From contig JAFFJZ010000001.1 in assembly GCA_018340375.1 (NCBI GenBank), forward strand, positions 79,228,001-79,292,000: 64,000 bases of DNA, in the 5' to 3' direction. Position 1 is the stretch's first letter; every line of letters begins with the position of its first letter. Source of the stretch: Gonatopus flavifemur (taxonomy: Eukaryota; Arthropoda; Insecta; Hymenoptera; Dryinidae). Both the position numbers and the translations under genes were made by a program. The notes under the pieces are model-generated. The model ran no database searches. It was not told the origin of the DNA and saw only the letters and a list, made by a program, of their open reading frames with translations. Shown here piece after piece: positions 24,654-37,700 of this stretch.

Positions 24654-26166
24654 CCCTAATTAGTATATTAAAAATTGTGTACATGAGTGAAAATGTGGAA
24701 AATTCACTACACCGATGTCGAAAATTTGAGAAAAATTTATGAAACTTAATTTCCATTATATACCACTTATTCAACAATAAAATAAAAAACAGAATATAAC
24801 GGATGTATATACGAATGGTATATAATTCCCTGTAGATGAACGTGTCATTTAAGGTGAAGTAAAAAGGAAACGATTCAATAATTATTTGCCGCGTTCAACT
24901 TAGTTGCATGGCATAATCACGATAGTATGAGAGATATAAATGCTCAGAGCACGCGAAAACGTAACTTTGAAGTCCTGTGAAGCTCACTCTCCAACTCATT
25001 AAATCACTAACAAATCATAACAAATTCTTATATTTTTCCTAATTCCTGTGAACGTTCAACTCGTAACATTATCAACTCCAGTTGAGCGTAAAGTGACATT
25101 CTTCATGCCAGACATCACAGAAATTTCTGTGTAAAATTTCCAGTCTATCTCGGTAAAAGAGAACATATCTAATGTCAAAGTGTGTGAGTTCAACTACAAT
25201 TGGCGCTCAATTCGCTCGATTTAACGGAATATATCACAGTTTTCACGGTAAATTTAACCAAGTTTGCAGCTAAATTTACTCGCTTTGAAGATATTTTATT
25301 TCAGGAGTCACGGCATATCCCCGTTTTAATTGAGACGATCATCAACCCCACGTACAAATTTTTCCAAGTATCAAAACTGATAAAATTGCAATTGAGTTTC
25401 AATTGATTTGATCCATGAAAAAGATGGACAAATTTATTTATCGTTTGGGAAGTTTGTAGATAATCGGAAAATAAAAGCAACGTTGAGTTAGGAGGATTAT
25501 GCATGGCGTAATTTTTCAAATCTCCTTCAATTTTTGAAAGGAATGTTGAACCTTCCTGTGGTGCAAATTCGCAACATTTTCTCTTCCGATGGATATCCCC
25601 GTTTTTCGTCATGTCAGCGTAGAGTTTAAGTAGCCTAATGAAGTCTAATTTAGTCTTTGGGAGGGGTTGTTATTTTTATTTTCAGAAGACTCCATCAATG
25701 AAAATTCATAACCTTAATCACAAAAATTTAAACATTCCAAAAGAAAACACATTCTCGTTGGTTATGTACAGGAATTTACATATTTATTCCATTTTCCGGA
25801 GACTACCATACCTCAACAAGTTTTAACAAGTCACACCACAATTTTCATGGTAAATCCAACTATGATTGTATTATAGCTAAATTTATTCCTCTCATTATCA
25901 AGAGTATATATTTATAGCTTTCACGGGACGTATATCTTGAAATCATGTTTCTGGTCCGGAAGCAAAATTTAGGATACATTTAGTTTGATTTCTCAACATA
26001 TATTTGACACGAGGTCCACATGAAAGGTATCCGAGCAGAAATTGAAATAGGGCCCACATCAGGCCAAGTGAGGCCATATCAAGACCTAAGCGGTGCTTTA
26101 TGATATCCATCATAAAGTGAGATATATTTGAGGAGCGTAGTCAGGATTCATCTAATCAGTTCCAGC
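24654..26166. other. Gene-free stretch with two similar short segments
   Basis: No gene is visible. Segments near 25230 and 25830 share words such as TTTTCAYGGTAAAT and GCTAAATTTA, which suggests relics of one repeat family. GGCC-containing words near 26050-26090 resemble the subterminal repeats of the next element. Confidence 0.4.
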
Positions 26167-27369
26167 CCGTGTGGAAATTAATTCTTGGCGCCAGTTAGGG
26201 CCAAACTAGGCGTCCTTACTTTATTCCAGGCCCTGTTTTGGTTACCTTTATAGGGCCTAGACAGGATTGTCACGCTCTCATTTCCAGGGCCTGTACTGTA
26301 TTCCTAACTTGGGCCTATGTAGGACACCCATGATGGGGCCAATGCAGGCTCTGAAACTAGGGCCTTTGCATGTGTAATAAATTTTTGCATAGATTATCAA
26401 ATTAGATGAATATCGCAAGGAGAGAATAAAATTCCCACCCGGGTAGAAATGATTTATGACATTCCCCAGTTCTATTTAGGGCCTGGTCAGGGCCTGGTCA
26501 GATTTGATCATTTCATATATTAAAATGATTATTTTGATTGTTTCTTAATGAATCAAGTACCTTTCAGTTCATACAACGTTCCCTGTTTTGTTGTTATGTC
26601 TACGAGTATAAGGTATTAATTATCATTATGATTTTCCATCAATTCATTGATTATAAAATTTTTATCTCATTGAATCTATTCAGTGAAAGCGGAACTATTG
26701 ACTTTTATCTAATATCAAATGGAAAATTTCTTGCATTTCATTCCTGTGCTCGATCAAAACCACAGAAATTTGGGTATAAAAATGGATCTATGTAAAGACT
26801 TCGAATTGTAAATAGTTGAAACTTTAGTTGAATAAAGAGGTTATATATTGCTGTTTTCAACCAAGGTTGGGTGCGCCTAACTTTTCAAAACAAGGGGAAT
26901 ATTGGTAATGCAGGTCGGCCCTACGAGGGTTGTGTACAGGTGTGCTCAAATTAAAATCTTTGGGAGAATATGGGAAACCTAGCAAGGCCCTATACGGGCT
27001 GTAGTAGGGTGCGCCTGAATTAAAATCTTTGGGAGAATATGGAAAGCCTAGCAAGGCCCTATACGGGCTGTAGTAGGGTGCGCCTAAGATAAAATCTTTG
27101 GGAGAATACGGGAAACACAGCAAGGCCCTATACGGGCTTGAGTAGGGTGCGCCTAAATTTTTCAAACAGGGGGAAACATTGGAAATGCATCTTGGCCCCA
27201 CATGGGCCTTGTATGGGTGGCCCTGAGTTAGAAAAATCAGGCCAAATATCAGAAACCCGACTAGGCCCCCTAGTGGTTAAGGCTAGGCCATCCTAAGTTT
27301 GGATACCCGATTTAAGCCCATACAGGGCCTATATTCAATACAGGACGCCCTGACAAATTTCCACACGGG
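26167..27369. mobile_element. 1.2-kb element with CCCGTGTGGAAATT ends
   Basis: Perfect 14-bp inverted ends CCCGTGTGGAAATT are flanked by an AG duplication (26165-26166 and 27370-27371). Both subterminal regions (about 26200-26360 and 26880-27345) are dense in AGGGCCTG/AGGCCC words, and the right side includes a 69-bp tandem array. No transposase is encoded. The end motif shares CCCGNNTGGAAATT and the 2-bp duplication with 18280-20844, so I place both in one family. Confidence 0.7.
26865..27240. repeat. 69-bp tandem array, 3 good copies plus degenerate flanks
   Basis: The word AAAATCTTTGGGAGAATA recurs at 26953, 27022 and 27091, exactly 69 bp apart. Each copy also holds CAAGGCCCTATACGGGCT and GTAGGGTGCGCC. 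Degenerate copies extend on both sides. Because 69 is a multiple of three, the minus strand stays open from 27201 to 26857 and gives a 23-residue repeating peptide. I regard this as a by-product of the period, not a gene. Confidence 0.85.
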
Positions 27370-29445
27370 AGGGGATAATTTCCCTCAACTCATTGTTTCT
27401 AGTATATTATCACTTGAATTAAACACTGACCTAAGAGTTTATATTCACATCACGTTATGCTTTATTCAAACTCCCCTATAGAGACATGTTAAAAGAAACT
27501 CATTTCAATGAGCGTATTCATTCGCAAATTACCTCAAGTAAGAATATCATTCAAGTTGTTCGAGTTTTCTTTTGTGTCCAATGGATATTGATGCAAATCT
27601 TATAAATCGCGTGAAACGTATATCCTTCATATTTTACTCCTTGAAAAAAATATATTGAAAACATAAAGTACAACACAAATCCTTGGATTTGTGAAAATTA
27701 ATTGATGATTTCTGATTATTTATCATAACTGTGTCATGGCACAATGTTTTTGAGCAATCATTTTACTTTTTGGTTTCGGAAGAAAAAATGAAAGTAAACA
27801 TTTTGTTTCTCGTTTGTGGCACAAATATGTATTTCAGTCGTGCGAAATTTACTGCGGCTTTTACTGTCATTCGAAAATAAGAAAAAGATATGAGAAAGGA
27901 AGTGAGAGAAATGTTTACGCGTGGGAATCTAAGAACTTTTCATAGAATAGGAAATGATCTCCAAGAAAATCTTGAATGTATCAACTTGAGTAACAAATGT
28001 ATCATATACGATCTCAAAAGCAGGTGATTAGATTCCGCCAGAAAAACAATGGATAAATTGTTTCAGCATTCTCAAATATCCCATCACCGATGGCAAACTG
28101 GCATAAATTGTATCCATATTATGAACTACGTGCAATCGAAAGGAAAAGATTGTTTCCTTGATTGATTTGTTGAAAAGGAAAGATGTTTCCCAATGAATTG
28201 GTCTCCTTTTGGGGTTTCCCTGCACGGTAAAAATCTTCAAATTTATAATTTGAATTTACTGAATTTACAATTTTGTTTGTATATAATTGGGATTGAACAA
28301 TTGGAATGAAGTTTGAAAATTTCTTCAAATCCGAAATCTTTTGCAAGCTTTGAATCTGCTGAATGTGGCCCTGTAGTTGCAGTTAAAAATTTCCACAATT
28401 CAATGTCTCATAATCATATCTAAGGTAATATAAACCCATGCCTGGTGCCTGGATTTGAAAAACATTTTGTCAGTTATACAACATCATTTTTCAGCTCTTT
28501 AAGAAGATGCCAGAGTTACCATCGGAGCACGTTTTCTTGTACTGAAATGCTCGAAACTGAAATCATAAGATTTCCATTGTGTCGGCGATTATTTTTTGGG
28601 TCAATTTGTTTGCATTATAGATTCAGTTATGCAATAATTTGAATTAAAGACTTTATTTTTACAATGTATCAATCTTATCATGAAAGACATCAATAATAAT
28701 CTGATTCCGCAATTTCATTGATTACTCATATAACCGATAACTCAAAAAACATTACAATAAGAAGAACGTAATAGGCTTACATACCGCAGTATGTTCTGTA
28801 ACGTATATACCTAAATCGTCTTAGAGTACTGTTTACGGCGGGTAAAAATAATCCGTTCCTTTTCCCTTACATTTCTATTGTCTTTTGAATGTTCAGTGGA
28901 AACGGATTACTTTTACCCACTGTGCAAGGCATTTCTTCGGTTTCCCTTCTTTTTCGTACACGTCTAGACCAATTGTGAAATACGATTCGAACAGAAAACG
29001 CAATTTATATTGAATTTTATTATTACAGCACCATGGAGGTAATTTGTACTAATATTGTTATCGATGTAACGAGATATTGAAAACTTTATTACTTCTGTTC
29101 AGTGATGACATCATATGACATTTTTTTATCTTGAACATCAGAGTTCAAAAGTGTGCATTTGTAGCTGATTCATTTGCAGTACCAGCTAAATTTAGCTGTG
29201 GGCCTTAATTTAATAGCCGTTCGTGCCCGTGTGGGAAAATAGTCTGCGAGACAAAATAATATTTCATCCGATAGTATCTATGAAATATTTTTTTAGATCA
29301 ATTCAATTTTCTTTTGATGGATGAAATTGTTTTTCACCTCATATGAATCATTCCAGGCGATCAAGAACCATTCTATTTATTGGAGTGATATTTTATACTG
29401 GATGATATGAAATATTCTTCAGTCTTGATGACTTTTCCCTCAGTG
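27370..29445. other. Gene-free stretch with one tiny inverted-repeat element
   Basis: There is no gene. Inverted arms GCGGGTAAAAATAATCCGTT (28838-28857) and the complement of GTGGGTAAAAGTAATCCGTT (28901-28920) enclose about 43 bp and look like a ~83-bp MITE. Confidence 0.45.
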
Positions 29446-29587
29446 CACAGAAAAAAAATGTTGTCTCGATTCCACACCCATTGTCTCATATATAACGAAA
29501 ACAATATTTGTCTTGTCCAAAGTGCATTTTCTTGGTTCAAAGCAAATGTACTTGGGACAAATAATGTAAAAAGGCTTTTTTTCTGTG
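29446..29587. mobile_element. 142-bp MITE with CACAGAAAAAAA ends
   Basis: Both ends read CACAGAAAAAAA inwards and are flanked by a TG duplication (29444-29445 and 29588-29589). Inner sequence includes ACAAT/ATTGT and CCAAG/CTTGG pairs. No gene is present. Confidence 0.7.
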
Positions 29588-30429
29588 TGTACTAGCCACT
29601 TGGCTGCTGCAGCTAATTTTTCCCCCGTGTGTATATATCGTTTAGTTGCAGAAACATTCATAATGTTTATTATATGATGAGGAACAAATGTACGATTGTT
29701 TGTCGTGTAAATCAATTTCAAATTCCAGTGAATCAATAAAGTAAAATTCCCAAAAACAGGGCTTTACAGTTCAAGAAGATGAATTCCTCCATTGCAATAA
29801 AGCGTTTGAAAATTTAAAATGAAAATTCTGAAGACGCTTATAAGATGTTGCTCTTTCCTTTCCGTCAACGGTACGCATCTTCGCTTCGAGAGTCTTCGCG
29901 AAAAAAAAGGAAAGACGTGTAACATAAACAATGGATTCTAAACTTAACTCTCTTCCTTCAACTTTTCTGCACTCGAGTCAATCTCGTTGAAAACATTCTT
30001 GCGAGGGAATGAAATCAAAAAAGGATATCATCCGACGTACAGATGGTTGATGAATGGAGAGAATATTCAATGACGAATTCTTTTCAACTGGGTAGTTATA
30101 TCCTGTTTAAATATACAAACCATATCTATGGTTTCCTGTACTGCTCGAACGTGGTGGCGTAATATGATCTCCATATCCATTTCCTTTTGTTGCATGGAAG
30201 TGTTTCAAATTACAACGGTGTGGTGAACCAATGATAAGGGACAATTGTCTACTCCCGTTGTTTGATATGAATGTACACATTCCGGAAAATGATTTATTGT
30301 GATTTTGCTTCAATAAGAGTCCTGATATAGATATTGAATGACACAAGAAAGACGAATTGGGGAAATTAATGATAAGAGAATTAATGATGGGATCGTGAAT
30401 GGTTGCGTCATTGTGTAACGATAATAATA

Positions 30430-30544
30430 CATTGAAAAAAATGTTTTGTTGTGGTAACAAAATTTTGTCATCACAACAAAATATTTTCATAATAGTAACA
30501 AAATTATATGATCAATGACATTTTCTGAACATTTTCTTTCAGTG
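30430..30544. mobile_element. 115-bp MITE with CAYTGAAAR ends, TA duplication
   Basis: The left end is CATTGAAAAAAATGTT and the reverse-complemented right end is CACTGAAAGAAAATGTT. TA flanks both (30428-30429 and 30545-30546). The interior has repeated ACAAAAT/ATTTTGT words. A related, right-truncated copy starts CACTGAAAGAATTTTTG at 37762. Confidence 0.7.
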
Positions 30545-30784
30545 TACGTAAGGATTTTATCAACCATTTGGATTCTGATTTTTCATTTGGACGTTGAATA
30601 TTATCAAATTTTGAATGTACAGTTTATGGATCAATTCATACACGGTCAAAAGTCTTGTGTCAAAAACGTTTCACTTGAAATTTGTGTTGAGAAGCAAAAT
30701 CTAAAATTGTCAAATCAACAAATTCTTAGTGTGAACTCAAAGTTTGTTTAATTAATATCTGGCATAAATTGCAAGTCGACTATC

Positions 30785-30945
30785 CAGGGTCGGCTGCAGG
30801 TATTGCGATGCTCTAGGCAATAACCCTAAAATTCCATCTCATTGAGTGGCGGCTTCGAATTCAGGATTTGGAATTATCATTTTCTAAAATTTTGTTGCCT
30901 AGGCTAGCCACCCTAGATGGCTACCTAAGTCGCCGATGTGGGTGA
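30785..30945. mobile_element. Possible hAT-like transposon remnant
   Basis: The sequence from about 30787 begins CAGGGTCGGCTGCAGG and contains CTCTAGGCAATAA. A second GTGGCGGCTTCG word lies near 30846, and TTGCCTAGGCTAGCC and GTCGCC lie further right. hAT ends in insects often start CAGGG or CAGTGGCGGC. This is recognition by style only, with no transposase and no clear matching ends. Confidence 0.25.
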
Positions 30946-33900
30946 GCCACCCCCGAGACCATTTAGGACAAACAATTTTTCATTGCGTACATTGTCAAAG
31001 AGGAGTAACGATTCGAATATATGCTTCGAATTCTGCTTTATGTGGTGATGAAAAAATTGTTATGAAAATAGCAAATATTTCCCAACATATTCAAATCGTG
31101 AAAGAACATAAACGTTAAACAACATCCCCATCATCATTTTTCAACCCACAAGCATGAAAGTACGGAAGTGGTATTAAACGACATCCGTTAAATATTTAGT
31201 CCTTTACGTATTCGAGCTTAGATGTCAGACTTATCTCTTTTATATACATTTCTCATTCTTTACGTCATTTTATTATTCGATCCTATTATCTTCCCCCCTC
31301 GCTGATGTCACCAATTTTTCTTCATTACCATCATAAATTGTCTTTCTGCCATCTCCGTGCGTGGGATGCAAGTATAAGTAGGGTATTATGCATTTTTCTT
31401 ACACGATGATGCTTTTAGTGTTGGCTCCCGGCGATATTAAACATTGAAAAATTCCTCAGAAAGTCGAGGAAAAATGAATCTATCGATCACAGAAATAACT
31501 TACCACTAGAGTAAATTAATAATTAACCAAAAAGTAGGGGCTCTTAGATTTGTTATCCAAACTGTATCTCGAATCGTTCGATCTTGTTACATCTTTTCCT
31601 CTTTTGGCAATTCTTCACGATTGCTTTGAAAATAAATTGTCTTTCTTTCCGATCTCTTTGAAACGTGCGTACGTACGTGGGTGGTAGGATGCAAGTATAA
31701 GTGGAATATATGCATTTTTCTTTCGATGGCTCTTTTGGTCTTGGCGACGAATCATCAGTCACGTAAAGGGGCGGATGTGATAAGAGCTTTGAGAGCTCGT
31801 CGAGCCGTATGCCGTGTATAGTAAATGTATATACGTATATAAATGGCCACACTCCGTACGTTCCTCCTACGCGGCTCACTCGCACATACATATTATATAT
31901 ACCGCGTGCGATTCTAAAAGCGTGACACAGGGTTTGAACGCTGTTTCGCTCTATCGCATGTCGGTTACCCTCCTTTTCTACTGTTAGAATTGAATGTGTA
32001 TTCCACACGGGATGGTCCCTTTGAATATGATCCCCCAAACGTGTCCTTTTACCTTTGAAGATTATTCGTGAAAAAAGAAACACGTGACGGATAAAACTCG
32101 AAACGGAATGAACATTCCTGCGAAGGAAGAAAAGAAGCGAAGAGTAACAAAATTATTTATCGTTCGACTTGATTGTTGATGTTCTTCGTATACTCGTACC
32201 TATGATTTTCATCGCAAAATGACAAGTTTACGTACCAGAGTGGTGGTTGAAATATCCATACGCGACACCAGCTCAATTTTATCTTTTTAACGTTATTTGG
32301 GTCGAGCATTTCATATAATTTTACGTACTATGGGTTATGTAATACCTATTGTTTCGAGCTTCAAACGGGGTTTCCGAAGAACTGTAGGAATCGTTCAAAT
32401 AAATTATTCACCATCGTTCGTTTTTCATATACGGTGAAGAGAAAATGCAGCGATGGTAAGCGTAGTTGATCGAATTATGGTCGTGGAGATGGAACGAGGA
32501 TCAAATGAAAATTCTCTAACAAAAGAACATTTTGATCGAATTGAATCAGTATGTTTGCAATAACAATAGAATTTTCGAATCTTTCATTCTGTTTGGAATT
32601 GTGTCAAATGATAGGCAGGAAATCGAAGGGAATGTAGGGAATGTTGAATTCATGTCGAGGTTACTCGCTTTGAAGTTTGATATCGTAGCTGCTGCATGAA
32701 ACATGAAATTTTTGGATTTACTTTGGGTATATATGTACACGTACATCAATGTACTAGTTTTAACAACTACGTATCAACAGCTATGACAAAAATGGGTCAC
32801 TTTCCGCCGAATTCAGGTTATCATTTGAAAATGAGTATTCGATTTGACATAATTTCCAATTGTTTAAAAATAAAATAAGTATTCCAATCTTCGAAGTTTT
32901 TCTAATCGGTTATTATAAACATACCGTTGGATTTTCCATCTATGCAGCTTCTATCTTCGAGGGGATTAAAATCCGAAGTCAGAGAGAAAAATGTGTTGTC
33001 AAATGTTTCTCATGCTTTCAAAGTTTGTATAAACTAGATAGCCCCCAAGTAATCGAAATGAATGGTAATCCGAGAGGCCAAGTCTGTCTGATAAGTTACT
33101 GTTTCTACTTCACGACAAACAAATACTTGTTCTTTGTTCCCCCATCTCATGGCAAAATCCCTGTCCGCCCGAGTTAGAATGTTCATTTCGGTTTACCCAA
33201 CGTACTTGAACTCACGAGAATGTCCTCTTCTGACGAGAATAAGAAAATACTCTCATCCCGTCGACAAGAAAAAATGTCTTGATCCAAATATTATTTTCTC
33301 AAGATTAACAAAGTTTACTTGAATGAAAATGATCTTTCTTCTCGTCAACGAAGTAAACATTCTTGTCTGTGTGGTGCAGACGTGTTGATTTTTTGTGCGG
33401 CAATGTTACACGCGTATCGCAAACGCGAAGAATACAAACTGGGTCCTAGTACGTCTGCAAGAGGACTGCAGAAAAATGTAGGACGGTCGTAACATCTCTG
33501 CACCAGGTACTTTCAGCAAACTGGAAAGAACATTTTAGTTTATACAATATTTTTCTTCATATTTTGATAGTATGCGGTTTCGTTTTGCTTTCAGTTTGCA
33601 AACACTTTTTGTATGCATAAATTTCAATATTCCAATTTTCAACGTCAAAATATGAATGGAATATTATTTTTCTAATATATATATATATTCCAAAGAAGGA
33701 AAAATGGTTTAATTTATCTTTCTTGCGTTCTAACAAAACAAAAATTCAAAACATACAAATTCGTTTGAAAGCAAAAAGTCATTATTTCCATTGAGACTAG
33801 TTTTAGAACATTTCTATAAGAAAATGATATCGAACTAAAAGTAATTATTTTTATGAAATTTTTCAAAAGCAGGAAACAGGAAAAACTAGTTATTCGAATG

Positions 33901-34180
33901 AAAAATTTTTCTTGAAAAGAAACAGCAATTATCCCTGCACACCGACAAAAAAATGTTTCCAGAAAGAAAGAATACGAGAATTTTCTTCACTGAAAAATTC
34001 AAACGAAACAAAGTTTAAAAAAAGTACTATTTCCATTTAATCAGAATTTTTTATCTGTATGGGAGAGAAGATCATACAACGTGGAATTCATTTTACGATA
34101 TTTGATTACACTAATTGCAAAAGCAGATTGAAACTGATTTCAGAAATTCTGTTACAATGAGTTAACATTCAACACTTCAA
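30946..34180. other. Gene-free stretch with a local duplication
   Basis: No gene is supported. A 176-codon minus-strand open frame (31553-32083) lies in GC-richer sequence, has no domain, and overlaps the duplicated segment listed separately. A short AT dinucleotide run lies near 33674-33688. Confidence 0.45.
31327..31750. repeat. Local direct duplication of a ~110-bp segment
   Basis: The segments at about 31327-31440 and 31625-31750 share, in the same order, AAATTGTCTTTCT, a GTGCGTG-containing word, GGATGCAAGTATAAGT, ATGCATTTTTCTT, and CTTTT-GT-TTGGC. The second copy has an expanded CGTACGTACGTGGGTGG. Order and orientation are conserved, so this is a tandem-type duplication with about 180 bp between copies. 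Function is unknown. Confidence 0.7.
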
Positions 34181-34441
34181 CACGGGAAAAAATAATTAGT
34201 TATTATTTGGATAGCTAAAAATGAGCTACGAGAGCTATTTTTGCAAGAAGTGTAGCTGCCCCAGCGAAAATTCAATAGCTGATTATCCAAACATCAACCA
34301 CGAAACCTGTGCAGTTACAGCCACGATTTTTTATTGCTGTAGCTAAACGATAGCTACACCTGCAATTATTTTAATTACAGCGGTGAAAAAAGGGTGCTAA
34401 AAAAATGAGTAGCTGCCACAGCTATTTCCTATTTTTCCGTG
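34181..34441. mobile_element. 261-bp MITE with CACGGRAAAAA ends and many AGCTA words
   Basis: The left end is CACGGGAAAAAATAATTAG and the reverse-complemented right end is CACGGAAAAATAGGAAATAG. TAGCTA, AGCTAC and CAGCTA recur throughout. Flanking dinucleotides (AA, GA) do not match exactly. A partial relative with AGCTAAATTTAGCTG lies near 29183-29205. No gene is present. Confidence 0.6.
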
Positions 34442-34526
34442 GATAACAAATCAAAATTTTATCTCGCAAATATTTTCCTCTTGTTCTTCGATATTTTGTT
34501 TATTCAAAAAGAGTTTCATGTTCCCT

Positions 34527-34772
34527 CACTGAAAACACAGTTTGTTCCAGCCAAACGAAATTTTTGTTGAAATGAACGCAAAGAAACTTTTTGGTTGGCT
34601 GAAATAAAATTTATTTGGGGTGAACAAAATTTGGTTCACGATAATTAGGGCTTTCATACAAACAAATAAATCTTGTTTATCCTAAATAAATTTTATTTCA
34701 GCCAACTAACAAGTTTCTTTGCGTATATTTCAACCAAAATTTTGTTTCGCCGAAACAAACGTTTTCTCAGTG
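34527..34772. mobile_element. 246-bp MITE, ~100-bp terminal inverted repeats, CT duplication
   Basis: The left end is CACTGAAAACACAGTTTGTT and the reverse-complemented right end is CACTGAGAAAACGTTTGTTT. Similarity runs about 100 bp, including ACGCAAAGAAACTT and GTTGGCTGAAATAAAATTTA. CT flanks both sides (34525-34526 and 34773-34774). It would fold into a near-complete hairpin. No gene is present. Confidence 0.85.
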
Positions 34773-37700
34773 CTCCTTCTTTCGAATCGCACATTCATTT
34801 GTATTTCGTGTAAAAGTTCCTCGAATTCAAAAAAATCTTTGTTTCTGTGTACAATGTTATTGATAAACGGTGTAAAATTAATCAAAAGTAGCTGTGCGAT
34901 AAAGGGATGCAAAGTAGTTAATCGCAGCTCATAACACCAAGTGCAACATTATAATCTTTTTCAAAATTGTAGCTAAAAACTCACACCTCGATGCGTTTGC
35001 CCATATGAAATCAGATTGAAATCATCTTTGAGCAAACTTATACTTGTTTACAGGGTACCAAAGAATTATTCTTCCCCACAAGGTGCGAACCAACAACCAT
35101 TCTACATGTTTTCCGTACCCGACGCTTCTTATAATGCACTTATAATTTACAACTCATACACATCTGCGTTTTCTTCGTTCGATATGAAGGTGAGGTATCG
35201 ACTACCGCATGTATATTTTCGTAATTGTGCTTTCGAAGGGTATATGTTTTGTCGTGCGCAAGTTTTATTTTTTTCAATTGAACAACATAAACGTATAATC
35301 AATTTACCTTACTCCATACTTACGTGAAACGTGAACTTATTCTCATTTCATGAATTTTCATTCCCTTCGTTCAATGTTTTGTATCATTACTATTTCACAC
35401 CTGCACAATCTTCAGAACGCATCTATGTAATTCTTTCATTCATTCAAATTATGCGTGAAATGTTTTCGCCAAGACCGATTTCTCGCAAACGTTATTATAG
35501 TTACTCTGGAGAGGGTTGTAGGAACAGGATGAGGTCCAAATTACAAATGCAAATAAAAGGATAATTATATATTAACAATTTTATGTAAATTTCGATTTGC
35601 GTTCTATTTTCAAGAAATTCAAGATATTCCACGAGTAGTTCTTCATGACTCACATTTTTCATTTCGTTGTGTTTTATCACGAGGATCATTTGATCAACTC
35701 AAATACAAAGAGATTGAGAGAGGTCTATAGAAAAAGACTAATTTTTCGCTCACAGATTTCTCAAGGAATGAACTGAAGTTGCACGAAACGTTTATTTAAT
35801 GAATAATCTTCACGCCAACTTTCAGATTATACAGACATAAATTTCAAGATATTTCAAGAAACTTTGAGAAAAATCTTTTGATATTTGTGTGAGTGCCGAT
35901 GAGGAAAAATTACATCAATACCATCTGAGAACTCATTTCTTCTCCGTCCTCTTCCTTCACTTTCTTTGCATATTGATCCATCATAGATATCTTTTTTTTT
36001 TTATGTTATAAGAAGCGATTAATTTTATTTGGATTACAAAAATGCCGGGGAAGTAGTTGCTCAAAAAGTTCAAATTTATGTTCCCGTCAACAAAATTATA
36101 TGAAGTGGTGTATTGTTCGAAGAACAGCTACTAGAGAATGTATGGTTACCAGGAACTTTAATGGCATAAGCGCGACAGTTATGAGCGTAACCCGAGTTTT
36201 AGGAGCCTCATGCCTTTGTTTAGCAAATAATAATAAGGTAATACAAGGCATGATATTCTCTTTTAGATGCGTGGTTTTACCTTGAAACAAAAGTACTTTG
36301 AATGATTTTAGTGAAAAATTCTATTAACACTTTTATCGTTGAAGGTAAACTAAAGCCTGATAACATATCATTGCTGGGAATGAAAATTTCAAATCAATCG
36401 GTGTAGCATAGGAAAAACCGTTTCCCTGCATCTTTGCATTCCAATATTGTCTATGATATACTTTCACGATTAGTTTCCTGAGTCTAAGCTTGATATCATG
36501 ATAACGAATGTCACAAAAAAAAATAAGTCGACACGTTTAATTCCAAAAATTTTTCCTTTGAGAGCTCAATACGCGCCCATGACAACATCCCCCGAGAACT
36601 TTAAATAGAATTTCCAGGTCAACGGACCTTGGTCTAATTCTCAATCTAATTTGTTTTACTTGCAATCCTTACAAACTATGGTATTGTTCGGTATATTTGA
36701 TCTTTTTTTGTGGAACAGCTGGGGAGAATATCAGAAGCGTGACAAGATAAACACAAAATTCCTAGCGACAACCTACCTGGTTGGACCACCTGTTCCTTTC
36801 TCCGCAGAACCAAAACAAATGTTTAGTTTTAAACCCATTTTATGTGTACATCACTTAGATGTTCGGAGATATTTACTTTCTATTATTGTGTTGTAGCTTT
36901 TCTATTGTATATATAAGACTCTCCGTCATTTGTTCGCATTAGTTTAAAATGGATACGAATTTATGTGTGTACACAACACAACCGACCCTGCAATGAGAAT
37001 CATTTTCATATTTTTCTGACAATCATAAAAAATCATGATTAGTTTCGAATGAACTCTCCAATCTACAATTTTCACATATTTTGTATTGTGTTATCGAGCA
37101 AGAGAAACTATCTAGTTAACTCGGAACTCTTTATACCAAAGATGATACTGGAAGATATATTTGAGATTATTAATAGAGTATACAAGTATTATAAATTCTC
37201 CTTGTAGACTAAGCTCATGATCCAGGTTATGCTGAAATATGACGCTCCAAGACGTTACGGTTTCTCAGATCACTGCATATTAATCCAACAATTGCTTCAT
37301 AATGTTCACTTTATTCATGTTGAATTCCTGCTTTTGAATAAATGGATCTCATACCTTATACAGTGTATCCCAATGTTCTTCGAACGTGGCAACGCTGAAG
37401 AAAAGTTCTTCTTTTCCTTGCTAAGGAATCAAATGAGACAAAACTGCATTCTTGATAAAAACAGAAAACTAAATAATAGCTGGGCAAATTGAAAATGATT
37501 TGGAGAGTGCTGATTAAAATGCACAAATTTCTCCAAGGAATTTCATCTGATATTTCTGGAATCGAATTCTTTTGTAAGTTTGTTGTATCTTCTTTCGAAA
37601 CATTCTCAAAAGATTCACAAGTTCATTACACAACTTTTGCGTTTTGCATTTATTGAACTTGTTCTTGTGAAAGAATCTTGCTATTTATGACATTATAAAA

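Noticed and set aside
31553..32083. 176-codon minus-strand open frame
   Set aside because: No domain, rich in residues typical of translated non-coding DNA, and it overlaps one copy of a local duplication whose other copy is not open in the same way.
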